Origin: Ascaphus truei
Taxonomy: Eukaryota; Chordata; Amphibia; Anura; Ascaphidae
Reading direction: 5' to 3'
NCBI GenBank assembly: GCA_036426205.1
Contig: CM071568.1
Span: 216,794,527 to 216,858,526 of the forward strand
DNA length: 64,000 bases
A program made the translations under genes and the position numbers. The notes under the pieces are model-generated. The model did no database searches, was not told the origin of the DNA, and worked only from the letters and a program-made list of their open reading frames with translations. This document shows, one piece after another, positions 1-11,389 of this stretch; position 1 is the first letter of the stretch, and every line of letters begins with the position of its first letter.

Positions 1-510
1 AACACAGCTAATCACTTGTCAGTGTACAGATTGTGTTGATGCACATATTGAATGGAATTTTGTTTTAAACGGCAGCTTGAACTGCAGCTTTAATATAGCC
101 TAGTTTTCAAATGTCTCCATCATATTAACAAAAACTCTCATACTTTTATTTAAATCAATATGAGAAGTCTGGTAAAAATGTTGTAATAAGCATTTTATAC
201 AGACTGTATTTGTATTTTTAAATATATTTTCGTAACTGTGCATTCCTGATATTCATATTCCTAGGAGTGCACCAAACTGCTATGTATATTTCCCATACAG
301 TTTGAGACTATTACATTACCATTGTCTACAGATCTCAACTTTCAGTCATGCGATGTTAATACAAACAAAACCTTGGAATCATACCATTTTTGGTCACATT
401 TAAGAAATATGCTGTAATTGTAATAATAGAACACAGTGCTGCATTGAGGAACATGGCCTAGTTAAACTACCTGTCTGTCAACCATGGTTGTAAGAAGGAA
501 TATAAAGGTC
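1..510. other. AT-rich DNA, nothing recognised
   Basis: No open frame with recognisable content, no repeat that recurs elsewhere in the window and no RNA gene seen. Read as ordinary intergenic or intronic sequence. Confidence 0.5.
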
Positions 511-514
511 AATG

Positions 515-600
515 CCAGGGCTTGTCAATTATTTTTCCAAAGGGGCCGGATCCAAAATAAATCATGAGCGGAAGGGCCACAAGAGTGTTGTAATGCAAGT
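515..600. repeat. possible hAT-like MITE end
   Basis: A stretch beginning CAGGGCTTGTCAATTA and followed by GGGGCCGG and GGGCCACAAG resembles the CAGNG-type termini of hAT non-autonomous elements. Other CAG-starting termini occur in the window near 15976, 23970, 35282 and 56449. The partner end and target duplication were not found. Confidence 0.25.
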
Positions 601-660
601 ATGGATACTTATAAAAACTTAAATAATGTCATACTTCAATCATTTGCAAGCACTTATAAC

Positions 661-667
661 GTGTGTG

Positions 668-734
<67 letters not shown>

Positions 735-778
735 ACACACACACACACACAACACACACACACACACACCCACACACA

Positions 779-825
<47 letters not shown>
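661..825. repeat. (TA)n/(CA)n microsatellite
   Basis: About 10 TA dinucleotides run into roughly 70 CA dinucleotides with a few interruptions. The His/Thr-rich and Cys/Val-rich open frames over it are translations of the repeat, not genes. Alternating purine-pyrimidine tracts of this length can adopt Z-DNA (general knowledge). Confidence 0.95.
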
Positions 826-1144
826 TCTTACAAGTGAATTTCAATGTGAAAAAAATTGCACTTACAGTAGCTGCCTAAGCAACAACAGTGATATTGGCAT
901 AAGCAGACTGTTCATTGGCCAGCCCACGGCTCTTCGTCTCCAGCCAGTTACAGATCCTTGCCCTATGCTGACACCCTGCTACCAAACAAGATATACTTTA
1001 ATTAAGGGCTCATTAGGGACGCTCTACTGTTTAAGGAAGTACTGTACACTGCAGCAATGATGTACATTTATTAGAGAATTTGCAATGTTGTCAATGTTCA
1101 AGTGCCCAAATACTTATTTTTTATCAAAAACTACAAATGGACTC

Positions 1145-1570
1145 ATTTTTTATTTTAAATTATAACATGTTTTACCAGGAAGTAATACATTGAGAGTTAC
1201 TGCTCGTGTACAAGTATGTCCTGAGTTATGGTGACAATACATGGCTACAAATACAGTTACATTAAATGAACAGAGCTTGTACTGCACATTCAATTTAAAG
1301 ACATTTCATGGACAGTTAGGGATAATATGATTATGGTCATATATAACAGTTACAGACAAGATTACATTGAGAGACAGCTGAAGTATTGAAATTAGTTATA
1401 CTGGAGGCGGTTTTGAGAGTCTCTGGTAGATTATTCCAGTCATCAGGTAGGGGAAGATGGCGCGACCGGATACTTTCTTGAACCTTGGGACCGTGAACAG
1501 TCTTTTGGAGTCAGATCTCAGGGGATAGGAGCTGCGTGTGCTAGGAGTAAGGAGCTTGTTCGGGTAGCTT
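1145..1570 (-). repeat. LINE 3' end remnant, L2/CR1-like
   Basis: On the minus strand about 1390-1560 gives a decayed reading resembling the C-terminus of non-LTR reverse transcriptases, the region normally containing a GRRAF and LWN signature (here GRAIFPYL). Downstream 1150-1330 is a non-coding tail containing the reverse complement of TTTACCAGGAAGTAATACAT. The same tail recurs at 46206-46400, so this is a dispersed family with a shared 3' end. The exact LINE clade is inferred, not proven. Confidence 0.5.
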
Positions 1571-1859
1571 GCCTGATATTATTTGTAGGCAAGACAGGAC
1601 AAATGTGCTTTGCTTCTGGAATCATGGAGTAGCCACCTAGTTCTGGGAGCAGTTTGCAGTGATATGTGTTGTAGTACTTAGCAGAATATTGAGTTATAGA
1701 GGGTGTTTAGTTTGATAAGGTGGGTTTGGGGTGGTGTACTATATACTATGTCCCCATAGTCTATAATTGGCATTAGCATCTGCTGTGCGATGTGCTTTAT
1801 GGCCAGTGGGCTTAGGGAGGATTTGTTACTATAAAGTATACCTAGTTTGGCGTGGTTTT

Positions 1860-2480
1860 GGATGTCAGAGTATCAATATGCATTACCACTGATAGATTTC
1901 CGGAGCCCAGGACTAAGGTTTTGACCAGGCCCCCCACCCCCGTGTCTGCGGCCCTGCAAGCCCACCCTTCACACCTCCTTGCGGGCCAACTCCTCTATTC
2001 TCCCCCAGCTCTACCCATGTATTTCTCTCACTTCCCCCCCACCTGCCCCCTCCATTGCCCTCGTCCACCCCCTCTCTCCGTTATCACTTAATTACCTCCC
2101 TCTCACTCAATCCCGCTTCACACTAATTTCCCCCCCCCCCCCCAGGCCCCCCCCCCCCCCCCCCCCAATACCCATACAATCCCCCCTGCCCCCTCCCACA
2201 CCCAAACTTCAATACCCCTCCCATACCAATAATGTCATACCCGCTCCCACACAATGTAATAACCCCCCCACCCACAAAATCCACAAAAATACAATAACCC
2301 TCCCACACACAATATAGGCGAGGCCTCTCTCATGCCGAACCTGCCTTTCTCCCACACCGGATCTCCCTCTCACCGGTGTGTGCCGGACCTCTGGCTCTCC
2401 CCCCCCCCCCCCCGCAGCCGCCGGTACTGAGACACTTGTCCCAGCTCTCCCCCCCAGTCTCCCCCCCTGTCAATAAGCAG
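1860..2480. repeat. C-rich low-complexity copy of a pyrimidine repeat family
   Basis: Contains two long runs of C (about 2130-2145 and 2149-2166) and another near 2400, with Pro-rich pseudo-frames. The order of short blocks (cctccattgccctc, ttacctccctctcactcaa, then a C-run block, then cttgtcccagctctcccc) parallels 3930-4985. Strong G-quadruplex/i-motif potential on the two strands. Confidence 0.6.
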
Positions 2481-2489
2481 CCCGAATGT

Positions 2490-3330
2490 TAAGTGGGGGT
2501 CAAGCCAAATTACCAGACAATTAAAACTAGTGACGGGTTAGAATACAGATGGTTCTGATATACAGCTCTGTCATTGGAAGCTTTAGAAATTGTGAAATTA
2601 GATTTAATCAACAGGATGCAAAAGAAAAGACAGCTTGTAAAAAACATAATATGTAGTACTTTTCATTATGTAATCAATAGAAATATTAAACAAGTAGACA
2701 TTTTACAAAGATGCAGACGTAACTCTTTCAGGTAAAGTTTTAATAATGCAAAGTGCTACATATTGATTTTCTCTACAGTCCAATGGTGTTTTGCTTTTTT
2801 ACAGGGATCACAAGATTCTGGAGTTTCCCCATTTTACTAGAACGGAAGGGGACGTGATTTTCTTCGCTTTTCCTGTAGCTTGCTTAAAGAATCACGGGAG
2901 TGCAGGGCCAATCAAATTGTAAGCTCCTTGGGCTGGCATTACTTTTATTTACAGTCCACCCATGTTTAAAGCCACAATTCATGCAGTTTGAGTTAAAAAA
3001 AAAAAAATTATACCTAAAAACAATCTGCATGCAAACTGCATTAGCCTAAAGCTGCAGGGACAATCTGTTTGCCATAAAATGGAACTTTGGATTTTACCCA
3101 GAAAAAATATCACATGGGATCACTTCCTGATGTAACGTTTGCTATTGGCCGCTAGATCAAGGCTGACCCCAGTGGCCTTATTGTTCTCCATGACAAGTAT
3201 TCTTTCCTAGAAGTTTTTTTAAGATAAATTCCATGGCACTGGGGGTATCCCGGGAGCTGAATGAATTGATTTTACTGCTGTTTTCAGTGTATTATAAATT
3301 GTCTATATGTTTTTATTGTACAGTGCAACA
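2490..3330. other. non-coding, nothing recognised
   Basis: AT-rich sequence with a short A-run near 2996. No frame, RNA gene or recurring repeat identified. Confidence 0.5.
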
Positions 3331-3334
3331 TACT

Positions 3335-3890
3335 GGGACAACTTACTGGTGCAATATTCCTAGATTTGGCAAAGGCTTTTGATACTGTTGATCATGTTAT
3401 CTTGCTAAACAAACTCCAGTGCTCTTGAAAAGGGAAGCATGCTTTAAACTGGTTTCATTCCTACCTATCAGGCCGATCCCAACATGTGTCTATCTCAAGC
3501 CCTCCAACCCCTTGGATATCAACTGCGGTGTCCCGCAAGGCTCTCTGTTCCACTCTTCTCAGTCCATCAATGATCTTCCTACAGCTTGTAAGGGAGCTTC
3601 AATACACATGTATGCGGATGACACAATCCTAAATGCACACAGCCCTAGCCTTTCTGACCTTGGACACTTACTTCAACCGGAATTTTTTAAACTTAAAAAT
3701 TGGATTTCCCAAAACAAACTGTTTTTAAACACGGACAAGACTGTAACAATGGTATTTGGGACCAAGACTACATTTCTAAAGCTTCCAATGACTGATCTTC
3801 AGATCAGAACCATGGTATAATACCATCCTAGCCCCTGTCACTGGTTTTAAATATCTGGGCATATGGTTCATACAAAACCTATGCCAAACT
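3335..3890 (+). pseudogene. L2-like LINE reverse transcriptase remnant
   Basis: A broken piece of a non-LTR retrotransposon reverse transcriptase. The first catalytic motif reads FLDLAKAFDTVDH (about 3350-3400); after a frame change the reading continues with the GVPQGS box (about 3515-3540) and YADDT, the catalytic Asp pair (about 3610-3625). It ends in a degraded GFKYLGIW-like segment near 3845-3865. The motif order and spacing are those of RT palm motifs A, B and C. N-terminal endonuclease and the end of the ORF are missing, and at least two frameshifts are present, so it cannot encode an active enzyme. The clade (L2 rather than CR1) is inferred from the style of the motifs. Confidence 0.8.
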
Positions 3891-3919
3891 GTGTACTTTA
3901 TAGGAACAATTTCCCCATA

Positions 3920-4470
3920 GCCTATGCCATAAAGCGCATCCCTCTTTTCCTCACTCCCTCACCCCTCTCTTACTCCCCCTCTCTCCTTTCACTGTCCTCC
4001 CTCCATTACCTCACTCACTCAATTCCTCCTCCTCACACTCATTCACCCCCCTCCCCCTACACACAAAATCCCTCCACCACAAAACACATACCAAAAAACC
4101 CACCCCCCCAAAAAAGACAAAAAAACCTTCCACCCCAAATGCATACAAAAAAACCTACCCCCAAATACAAACAAGCCCCCACCCCCAAATACAACCCGAA
4201 CACCCAAATACATACCAAACTCCCCCCACCTCCAAATACTGTGCATACCAAAATCCCCCACCCCCAAATACATAAAAAAACACCGCAAATAATACAAAAA
4301 CCCCACCCCCAAATACATACAAACCCCACCCACCAAATACATACAACCTCCCCAAATGCATACAAACCCCACCCCAAAAATACATACAAACCCCTCAAAT
4401 ACATACAAAAAATCTCCCACCTAACAAATACATACAACACCATCCCCCCAAATACATTAAAAAACAAAAC
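3920..4470. repeat. pyrimidine-rich tract and ~20-bp minisatellite
   Basis: CT-rich sequence passes at about 4060 into an irregular tandem array built on variants of CAAATACATACAAACCCCAC, period about 18-22 bp, to about 4450. Long minus-strand frames rich in Gly, Val, Cys and Phe cover the array because its units lack stops; they are not genes. It is directly followed by the palindrome at 4494. Confidence 0.85.
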
Positions 4471-4493
4471 TAAAATAAATCAAATAAATACAA

Positions 4494-4906
4494 ACTTACC
4501 TGCCTTGTGGATGGTCTCATGCCTCTGCTGCCCCAGCTCTCCCCCAACTTCTTTGCCTGGCTGCTGGTCATCTCATTGCCGGCCAGGCCCGGCTCTCCCC
4601 CCAGCTGCGGGTCTCCCTCACTGACTGTCCTACGCAGAGCTCCTGATGCTGGCACGCACTGGGCCTCTCTCTCATGCCAGTGCATGCTGGAAGCTGAAGC
4701 CAGCTTGCTTCCGGCGCATGCCGACGTCAGAGAGGCCCGGGGCACACCAGCGGCAGAGGCTCGGCATGGGACAGTAGGTAAGGAGGCCTGAAGCTGGGGG
4801 GAGAGCCGGGCCTGGCTGGCAATGAGAGGACCAGCAGTCGGGCAAAGACGTTGGGGGAGAGCTGGGGCAACAGAGGCCTGAGACCATCCCCAAGGTAGGT
4901 AAGTTT
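4494..4906. repeat. 413-bp imperfect palindrome (foldback element)
   Basis: Left arm about 4494-4696 and right arm about 4701-4906 are reverse complements with a 4-nt centre. Outer segments match almost base for base: ACTTACCTGCCTTGTGGATG on the left against ACTTACCTACCTTGGGGATG as the complement of the right end; the arms are lower in identity around 4615-4655. GC-rich with CpG sites. No frame is credible. A pair of oppositely facing GTAAG-type splice-donor-like words sits at the ends, perhaps by chance. Confidence 0.85.
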
Positions 4907-4999
4907 GCCCAACTGCTTTATCCAGCTGCCGGGGCCCCCGCAACCACTAGGCCCGGGCACTTGTCCCGGCTCTCCCCACCTGGCCGTATGAACTATGAT

Positions 5000-5630
5000 A
5001 TAAGGATGCAAGACACAAAAAGGCACAGTAAACCTCATAATGTAGTATATCCAAACAATATAATACGGAAGTAAGTAATTAGAGATGGGCAAATTTTTTT
5101 CATCTGAATCAGCCATGAATTGACCGCTTCCTTGCAGCTGGTGAATTCAACAGATCAGTTTCAAAAAGCCAGATTTATACATATTTTTTTTTTACTGAAA
5201 ATCTATCCGACGGATTCGGAATCGGAATCGGAATCTGCAAACTGAATTATTACGGAAGAAGTACTGTATATGAATAGGGATGCAGCCTCAAGTTTAAGCA
5301 ATTGTGTTGTAGGCAGGCTTTGGCAATGGGTTTGTCAGGGCTTCTGCAGCTGTCATACTATAGATTAAACATTTATACATTATTTACTTAATAAAACATG
5401 TAACTTAACCATTAAACTACGACTGACTGGACTTACCCCATGTCTGAGTGTATACAGTCCACTCCATAGGCTGGTGCCTGGCCCCAGTGACCTTTACTCC
5501 TCTACTGTTTCTGTGTCTATTATATAAAATATATAGCAGTATAGTACAATTTAATAATAATATTAATAACAATACTGTCAATCAGTTTCAAGGAGGGTTA
5601 CACGTATATGCATTTAGTTTCTCTCATTCT
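5000..5630. other. non-coding, nothing firm
   Basis: AT-rich sequence with a short GGAATCGGAATCGGAATC direct repeat near 5217. No gene or clear transposon end seen. Confidence 0.45.
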
Positions 5631-5644
5631 CTTCACCGAGAGCA

Positions 5645-5745
5645 GGCCTGCACAACTCAATCCTCAAGGGCCACAAACAGGCCTGATTTTCAGGATATCT
5701 CTACTTCAGCACAGCTGGCTCAATTAGTGGCTCAGTTATACTAAG
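5645..5745. repeat. partial hAT-type MITE
   Basis: Contains CTCAAGGGCCACAAACAGG, TTTTCAGGATATCTCTACTTCAGCACAG and GGCTCAATTAGTGGCTCAGT in order. The same blocks occur in the complete element at 56449-56631. Only one half of the palindrome is present here. Confidence 0.7.
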
Positions 5746-5749
5746 GCCT

Positions 5750-7115
5750 TCCTTCACCAGAAAGTGTGTCACAAACAGGTAGGTAGTGGGAGAGGCAAAA
5801 TAAATGCCTTTGGTTTTGAAATCTGTGTTATCTGCAGAACGGATTCCGGTGTATTCTGGGCGCGGTTTATACAGAAGCTGCGCAGCTGGAGCCCGCCCAC
5901 GGATTCTGCGGATCGAACAGTAACCAACAAGCCACGACAAATCTGTGGAACGGATTCTGACAGGTTTGCCCCTCTATACAAGTAATGCACTAAAACCGAG
6001 ATAAAACACAGAATTGTCCATTGCACCATGGACTGACGTGGTTAAAACATATTGAGGCGACTTCCTGTCTAAATTTACAAATATCTTGTCAAAACTTGGA
6101 TACTGTCATGTTGTAAGGGTCCTGAGTCAGAGAACAGACAGTCTTATTTCAAATATGCCTGCCTTTCTTTTTCATAAATGTGGTTAGGACCGGACCCCCT
6201 GTGTTTGGCGGACTTATTTTTGCAAAGCATTGTGTAAATCCATTCCAATTTTTTCTCATATTAACATCAACTAAATAGACAATCATATGGGTGTCTAAGA
6301 GGAAATTATCATATGACAACCTTTGTGGAAACTGCAAACATTTGGGACTTGTTCGTCAGCTGCGATTGTCCAAGTCTGTCATATTTGTGATCCTGAGTGA
6401 AGATGTCTCCAATCTCTGGCATCCACTGGATAAAATTTAACGAGGGAGGTAACTAACTCATTAGGGAAAATATAGACCAGAAATAAAAGAGAGCTGAGAA
6501 TGCAGAGTTCAGTTTGGAACCTGCTTCAGGCAGATTAAAGAAGGGGAAGAGCACAGGTTTAATACATGTTATCATTTTATTATTCAGTGCAGTCACACGT
6601 TTTAGCATGATGTGAAGTAGGAAATGTAAGAAATGTCTTCCATCAAAACCAAAATACTGTAAGATGATGCCAACGCCAGAAAACCTGATAAGCTCTTGCC
6701 GATGAGACTAGATAAACATATTTCCTCTACCGAGGCAGAAATATCTAAGGCTTGTGTTTTTTATTATAGCACAGTTGAGCCTTTTGTAAATGTACTGCTG
6801 ACGTTTAGAAGATAGAAGTAACAGCTTCTATCATATTTTACTGGAAGAGCTTTTTGTCAGTATTCTACTGTATGAATGCAGAGGAGTTCCTTCCAAAGTA
6901 AATCTTCTCAACATTAGATAGAAATGATGTCATTGGGAAATTGCATAAGTCTAGCTGACTGGGAAGTAGTGTGTTGGCACACATTAGACGCTTTTTTGCT
7001 CACATTTTTAAGAGCTTTATTATGATTAATAGCAGGGGTGAATTTCCCATAGGGCGGAGAAGACTGGAACCTAGAGAAGCAATTTTTGGGGGAGGCAATT
7101 TGTTTGTGTGTGTGT
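5750..7115. other. non-coding, nothing recognised
   Basis: Scattered short frames without recognisable content, and no RNA gene. A copy of TTCCGTAGATGGCAGC near 7120 marks entry into the repeat described next. Confidence 0.4.
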
Positions 7116-7119
7116 CTCA

Positions 7120-7270
7120 CCTTTTCCGTAGATGGCAGCCCTCCTGTAGTGTCATGATGTGACGGCGCGGCATAAGATGACACCGCGTTGCCATGACAAT
7201 GAGGTGTCACGTGCCATCATGACATCCGTTGCCATGACAATGTGGTATCATGTGACGCTGGGACCAGCCT
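7120..7270. repeat. TGTCATGACAA-rich dispersed repeat, copy 1
   Basis: Repeated short words of the type GTTGCCATGACAATG alternate with GTGACGCTG/TGTCACGTG. Similar arrangements recur at about 36180-36370, 42660-42790 and 55790-55865, each beside sequence resembling a CGGC(A/T)TCTTCTGGC block. I interpret it as a dispersed non-autonomous element with short self-complementary repeats. Class unknown. Confidence 0.5.
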
Positions 7271-7369
7271 ACAGGTGGCAAAAAGCTAAATCCGTCTCTG
7301 ATAAAGTAGTATTTTTTATGCCAGGTTTAGAAAAGTTACTCTTTGGTTAGCAATATTACTTTGTACAAA

Positions 7370-8285
7370 ATGTAAAAAAGGCTTCAAGAAAATCCTTTTT
7401 TTTATTTTTTTATTTTTTTTAAACATTTTTATGGAATCTTACTCAACATTTCTGTTGCCATCAAATCTATTTGCCTTCTGTTCTTCATAGCATTAATCTC
7501 TCACAGGACTATTCAAATCACTAAAACTGTACCTTCAGAGTTCCTTTACTGGGCTCCAACTCAATCATCTCAACTATCTTGGCATCTATTAATGCTCTGT
7601 GCTGGAGCCCACTTCTTACTACTGTACATACTAATATTTTTCTGGCATTTCTAAAATGACTTTCGAGGTGCAAAAATATTTACAATACATATCCTTTTAA
7701 AAATAGTTGAACGGTGACTTCTGACAGTAATTCTTCGGCTTTTAAAAATATGAATATAAATATATATTTTTTATGGGTCTGTGAATTTTTGAATACTGTA
7801 TTTATAACAATTAATCATAGTTCTTTATTCAGTTAGGTAAGTATCCCTAATAAAAATATTATGTGATCTATGATTCATGACATTTTATGTTGTTTTTTTA
7901 CAGTTAGGCTTGCAAGCCTAATGCAAGGATAATTTTGGAAAAAGCAAAAAAAGGAAGCACAACACATCATGATCATAATAAATCTTGCCAGCACCCATAA
8001 ATCCAATCATTAAACAAACACGGTACAGATGCAGTGGACGTTTCGATCCTTTCTCTGAGCCGTTTTCGTAAAGTCTGCTGTATTCCATGCGGCATTCACT
8101 CGTTAATCTTCCGTGAAGGCTGTCAATCACACCTCTGTTTACCGTTGTTGATTTCCTTGATTACCCAGTTTCATATTTGTTTAAGTGCAGTTTTGAGTGT
8201 ATCCGCCTGATGGTAAAAGTGAATCAGTTCGCATAGACTATCTAGTGGATGGCGGGTAGTCAATGTCCAGGTGTTTCAAAAACAG
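7370..8285. other. AT-rich, nothing recognised
   Basis: Poly-T runs near 7397-7420 and AT-rich sequence. No gene seen. Confidence 0.45.
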
Positions 8286-8289
8286 ATAA

Positions 8290-9660
8290 AAAGAGTGTCC
8301 ACTACAGTGATCATTGTAAATTGACTGTGGTCTTACTAATGCTTTATAAAGGGGCATAATTATGTTTACTTTCCTTCCATCCATTGCCCGTTTAATGGAA
8401 GAAGCAGTAAGATCTTGTTTGCCTTTGCAGCTACTACATGACTTTGGGCACTATTGCTAAGCCTGCTGTCTACAAGCACTCCTGAATCCTTCTCCATTAA
8501 GGATTCTCCTAATTTATCCCCATTTAATTTGTGAGTCACCTGTTTACTCTTGCTTCCCAAATGCATAACCTTACACCTATCTGTATTAAACCTCACCTGC
8601 CATTTACCTATCCAAGTTTACAGTCTATCCAAGTCCTTCTGGAGGGAAATTACATCTGGCTCTGATTCTACTACCTTACACAATTTAGTGCCATCAGCAA
8701 AGATGGAGAGTTTGCTCTCTATGCCAACCTCAAGGTCATTAATAAATAGGTTAAAAAGCAGGGGTCCCAGTACCAAACCCTGAGATACTCCACTCACAAC
8801 TTTAGCCCAACCTGAAAAAGTTCCATTTATGACAACTCTCTGTTGTCCATCCTTAAACCAGTTTTCAATCCAGGTGTAAATATTTTTTCTGAGTCCAATT
8901 TGCTTGATTTTGTACACTAACCTTTTGTGTGGAACATATCAAAAGCCTTTGCAAAATCTAAGTAGACCACATCAACTGCATTACCTTGGTATAAATTCCT
9001 TCTTGCCTCCTCAAAGAAACTAATAAGGTTAGTTTGGCATGATGTACTGTATCCTTCATAAATCCATGTTGACTATTACGAATAATTTTGTTTTCCATTA
9101 GGTATTCCTGAATATTATCCCATATTAAACCTTCAAGTAGCTTCCCCACTATTGATGTCAGGCTTACAGGTCTGTAATTCCAAAGGTTAGGATTTAGCTC
9201 CCTTTTTAAATATAGGCACCACATCTGCTATACGCAAATCTTGTGGTACTGAGCCTGGGGAAATTGAGTCCTTGAATATTAAATGTAATGGTTTGGATAT
9301 TACTGAACTTAACTCCTTAATAACTCTTGGATGTATGCCATCAGGGCCAGGTGCCTTATTTATTTTAATATTATCAAGCTGCCTATGAACTTCTTCCTCA
9401 GTTAACCAATTGCTTGTTAATATAAAGTTTGTGGCTTCCTCCTGCACCACTACTATTGAAAATGATTCTTCCCTGGTAAACAGAGAGGCAAAGAATTTGT
9501 TTAATACCTCTGCTTTTTCTTTATCTACAATAATCTGCATGTCCATCAAACACTGAAAGGGTCCTATAGTTTATTTTCTAATTTTGTTGTTGTTAAGGTA
9601 CTTAAAGAACTTTTAAAGGTTGATCTTTCTATTTCAATCCTTTTTTCATTATCCTTTAAC
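8290..9660 (-). pseudogene. CR1 LINE ORF2 reverse transcriptase remnant
   Basis: Read on the minus strand from 9660 to 8290 this is a nearly collinear CR1 reverse transcriptase broken by frameshifts. In order: VLNKFFASLFT and KAPGPDGIHPRV (N-terminal RT, about 9510-9320); VVPIFKKG and NYRPVSLTSIVGK (about 9210-9120); NSQHGF (about 9070); a VSQGLVLGPLLFN box (about 8795-8750, normally GVPQGS); FADGTKL at the catalytic site (about 8695), where the second Asp of FADD is Gly; then FNTDRCKVMHLG, EKDSGVLVD and PLYKALVRP (about 8590-8310). The lost Asp and multiple frame changes mean no activity. The endonuclease domain is absent, as expected for a 5'-truncated LINE copy. A CR1 endonuclease piece of similar type lies at 33563-34054 (+). 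Confidence 0.92.
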
Positions 9661-9662
9661 CA

Positions 9663-9702
9663 TCCTTGAGAAAGCGACACTCTAGTCGTGAAACGCGTAG
9701 GT
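9663..9702 (+). ncRNA. hammerhead-ribozyme-like core (PLE-type), decayed
   Basis: Sequence CTTGAGAAAGCGACACTCTA then GTCGTGAAACGCGTAGG fits CUGANGA - stem II - GAAA - stem III, with GCGAC/GTCGT able to pair and GAAACGCGT intact. The CUGANGA box is changed. PLEs are known to carry hammerhead motifs near their termini. It abuts the CR1 remnant at 9660. Confidence 0.4.
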
Positions 9703-9704
9703 TG

Positions 9705-11385
9705 AAGGTTTAACACAGGAGCAGCCTCGGGGAACCCTCAGCTGTGAACGGTAACGTCACTTAGAGAAGCCATCCGGCAAATGTGACTGGAGAGGTGATG
9801 CTGAGCAGCTGAAACAGCACATCTGCAGCACAACCAATAAGCCAACTTGGGATCCACAAACACTCCGAGAACATCCGTATACCAGGTGCATGTCCTAGCT
9901 ACTTCTAGTGAGTAGATTTTTTATTTTACATACCGACGTTGAAAAGAAGATTTAGCCAACATGTTATGTTTGTTTTTTTAAACCTTGTTTTTTCATTGTT
10001 TTTTTTTTTTACCAAAGTTTTATTAAAATCATTCATTGTGATGATAAGTTAAAAAAAAAATTGGTTTATATTAAGGATACACAAATTTATTGCAATTCAA
10101 GCAATGACAAAGGTAAATCATTAGGGATAATGCACTATTGTTGCACTCTTTTTTTTGTTTCTATTTTCATATATGCATGACAGCACTGCAAAAATCATCG
10201 AAGATTTCCCAACAGCAGAGCTGATTTCCAAGGACACCCACCTTGACAGGTTTGATTTTATAGATCAATTGCGTGATTTTCTTAACTGGCTAAGCATCAT
10301 AAAAGTCCCTTTTTTCAAGTTTCCAAAGAAAATCAGCAAGACTTTTTAGGCAGCTGACGGACTTAACTCAGATTGATTGTCCAATTTGTTTGTTCCATAA
10401 CCGTGCAATTGTATATTTGTTGTTTATATCTATAGCTATATAAATGCACACCCCAACCACACATCCCAACCACTGGCACCGAACATTGACTCACAAGTTT
10501 AACTAGCGCTTTACACTAATTATCACATCAATACTATGTACAGTAACTATGTTTGAACACAGGATTTGTAAGAGAAGGGCAGAAGCAATACACAGCCAAC
10601 AGTTGTTTAAAGTCAGTGTGTTGGTTAACTGCCCAAGTTGTGGTTAGAACTAAACCACTGTGGGGAAGTAGGGCTGTGTGGTTTCAATGAAATCCCCTGC
10701 TATTGGTATCTGATCTCAAAGAAATAGAAGCATATTAAAAAAGTTCTTACTGGACAGTATATTTGCATTCAGAAAGTAAACTGAAAGTAGCTTTTACACT
10801 TATTTCTTGTTGCAGAAGATTAATGACTTCCGGTATGGCACCTGGGTAGTAAAGACATGCACAGAAGATCTCCGCTGATCCCCCACGGTAAAACCACAGT
10901 AACACGGTGAAAAATGTAAAACTAAGGCTGCGGCCAGGCTGCGCGGGGTGACTCCTGGCTCGCTAGTTGTGCGCGCGGGGGGGTGGGGGGGAGGGTGCAG
11001 GGGGGTGCAGCCATGACGTCACAGAGCTGGTTCACCCTCATTGGGCGAACCGCTCTCGTGACGCATCAGCGAGCAACATTTAGGGATGTGAATTTATTTG
11101 TATTCTCACTTACATTCGTTTGGTGCGTATGTACTGTATGTTCACATATTTTGATACCTTGTTTACCCTTTACCACTTGGCGTCCATCTCCTGTCCCACA
11201 CCTGCGGATTTATTTTTAATCCATTTTTATTCACTATTATATACTTATGACCTTTATTTGTTTCAGTGTTATTCATGTACAGTAGATTATTAATTTTTTT
11301 TATTGTTTTAATTTTTAGCAGTTTATACGTATATGGGGCAGATCATAACTTATGTCTACAGGCTAAAAAAAAAAGTACTCAGGAA
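9705..11385. other. non-coding, with a GC-rich repeat at 10920-11075
   Basis: 9705-9920 probably continues the PLE-like terminus. 10155-10349 is an uninterrupted 64-codon frame with no recognisable family and no splice context that persuades me. 10920-11075 is GC-rich and ends TTCACCCTCATTGGGCGAAC, a block also found at about 51712-51735, so it is probably a MITE family. The rest is AT-rich and unassigned. Confidence 0.4.
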
Positions 11386-11389
11386 TTCT

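Noticed and set aside
601..1060. His/Thr-rich open frames over the CA repeat
   Set aside because: They are translations of (CA)n in each frame; the reading outside the repeat has no family features.
4043..4467. Gly/Val/Cys-rich minus-strand frames
   Set aside because: Product of the CAAATACATACAAACCCC array.
10155..10349. Possible host exon (64-codon frame)
   Set aside because: No recognised domain, no convincing splice signals and surrounded by repeats; length is compatible with chance.
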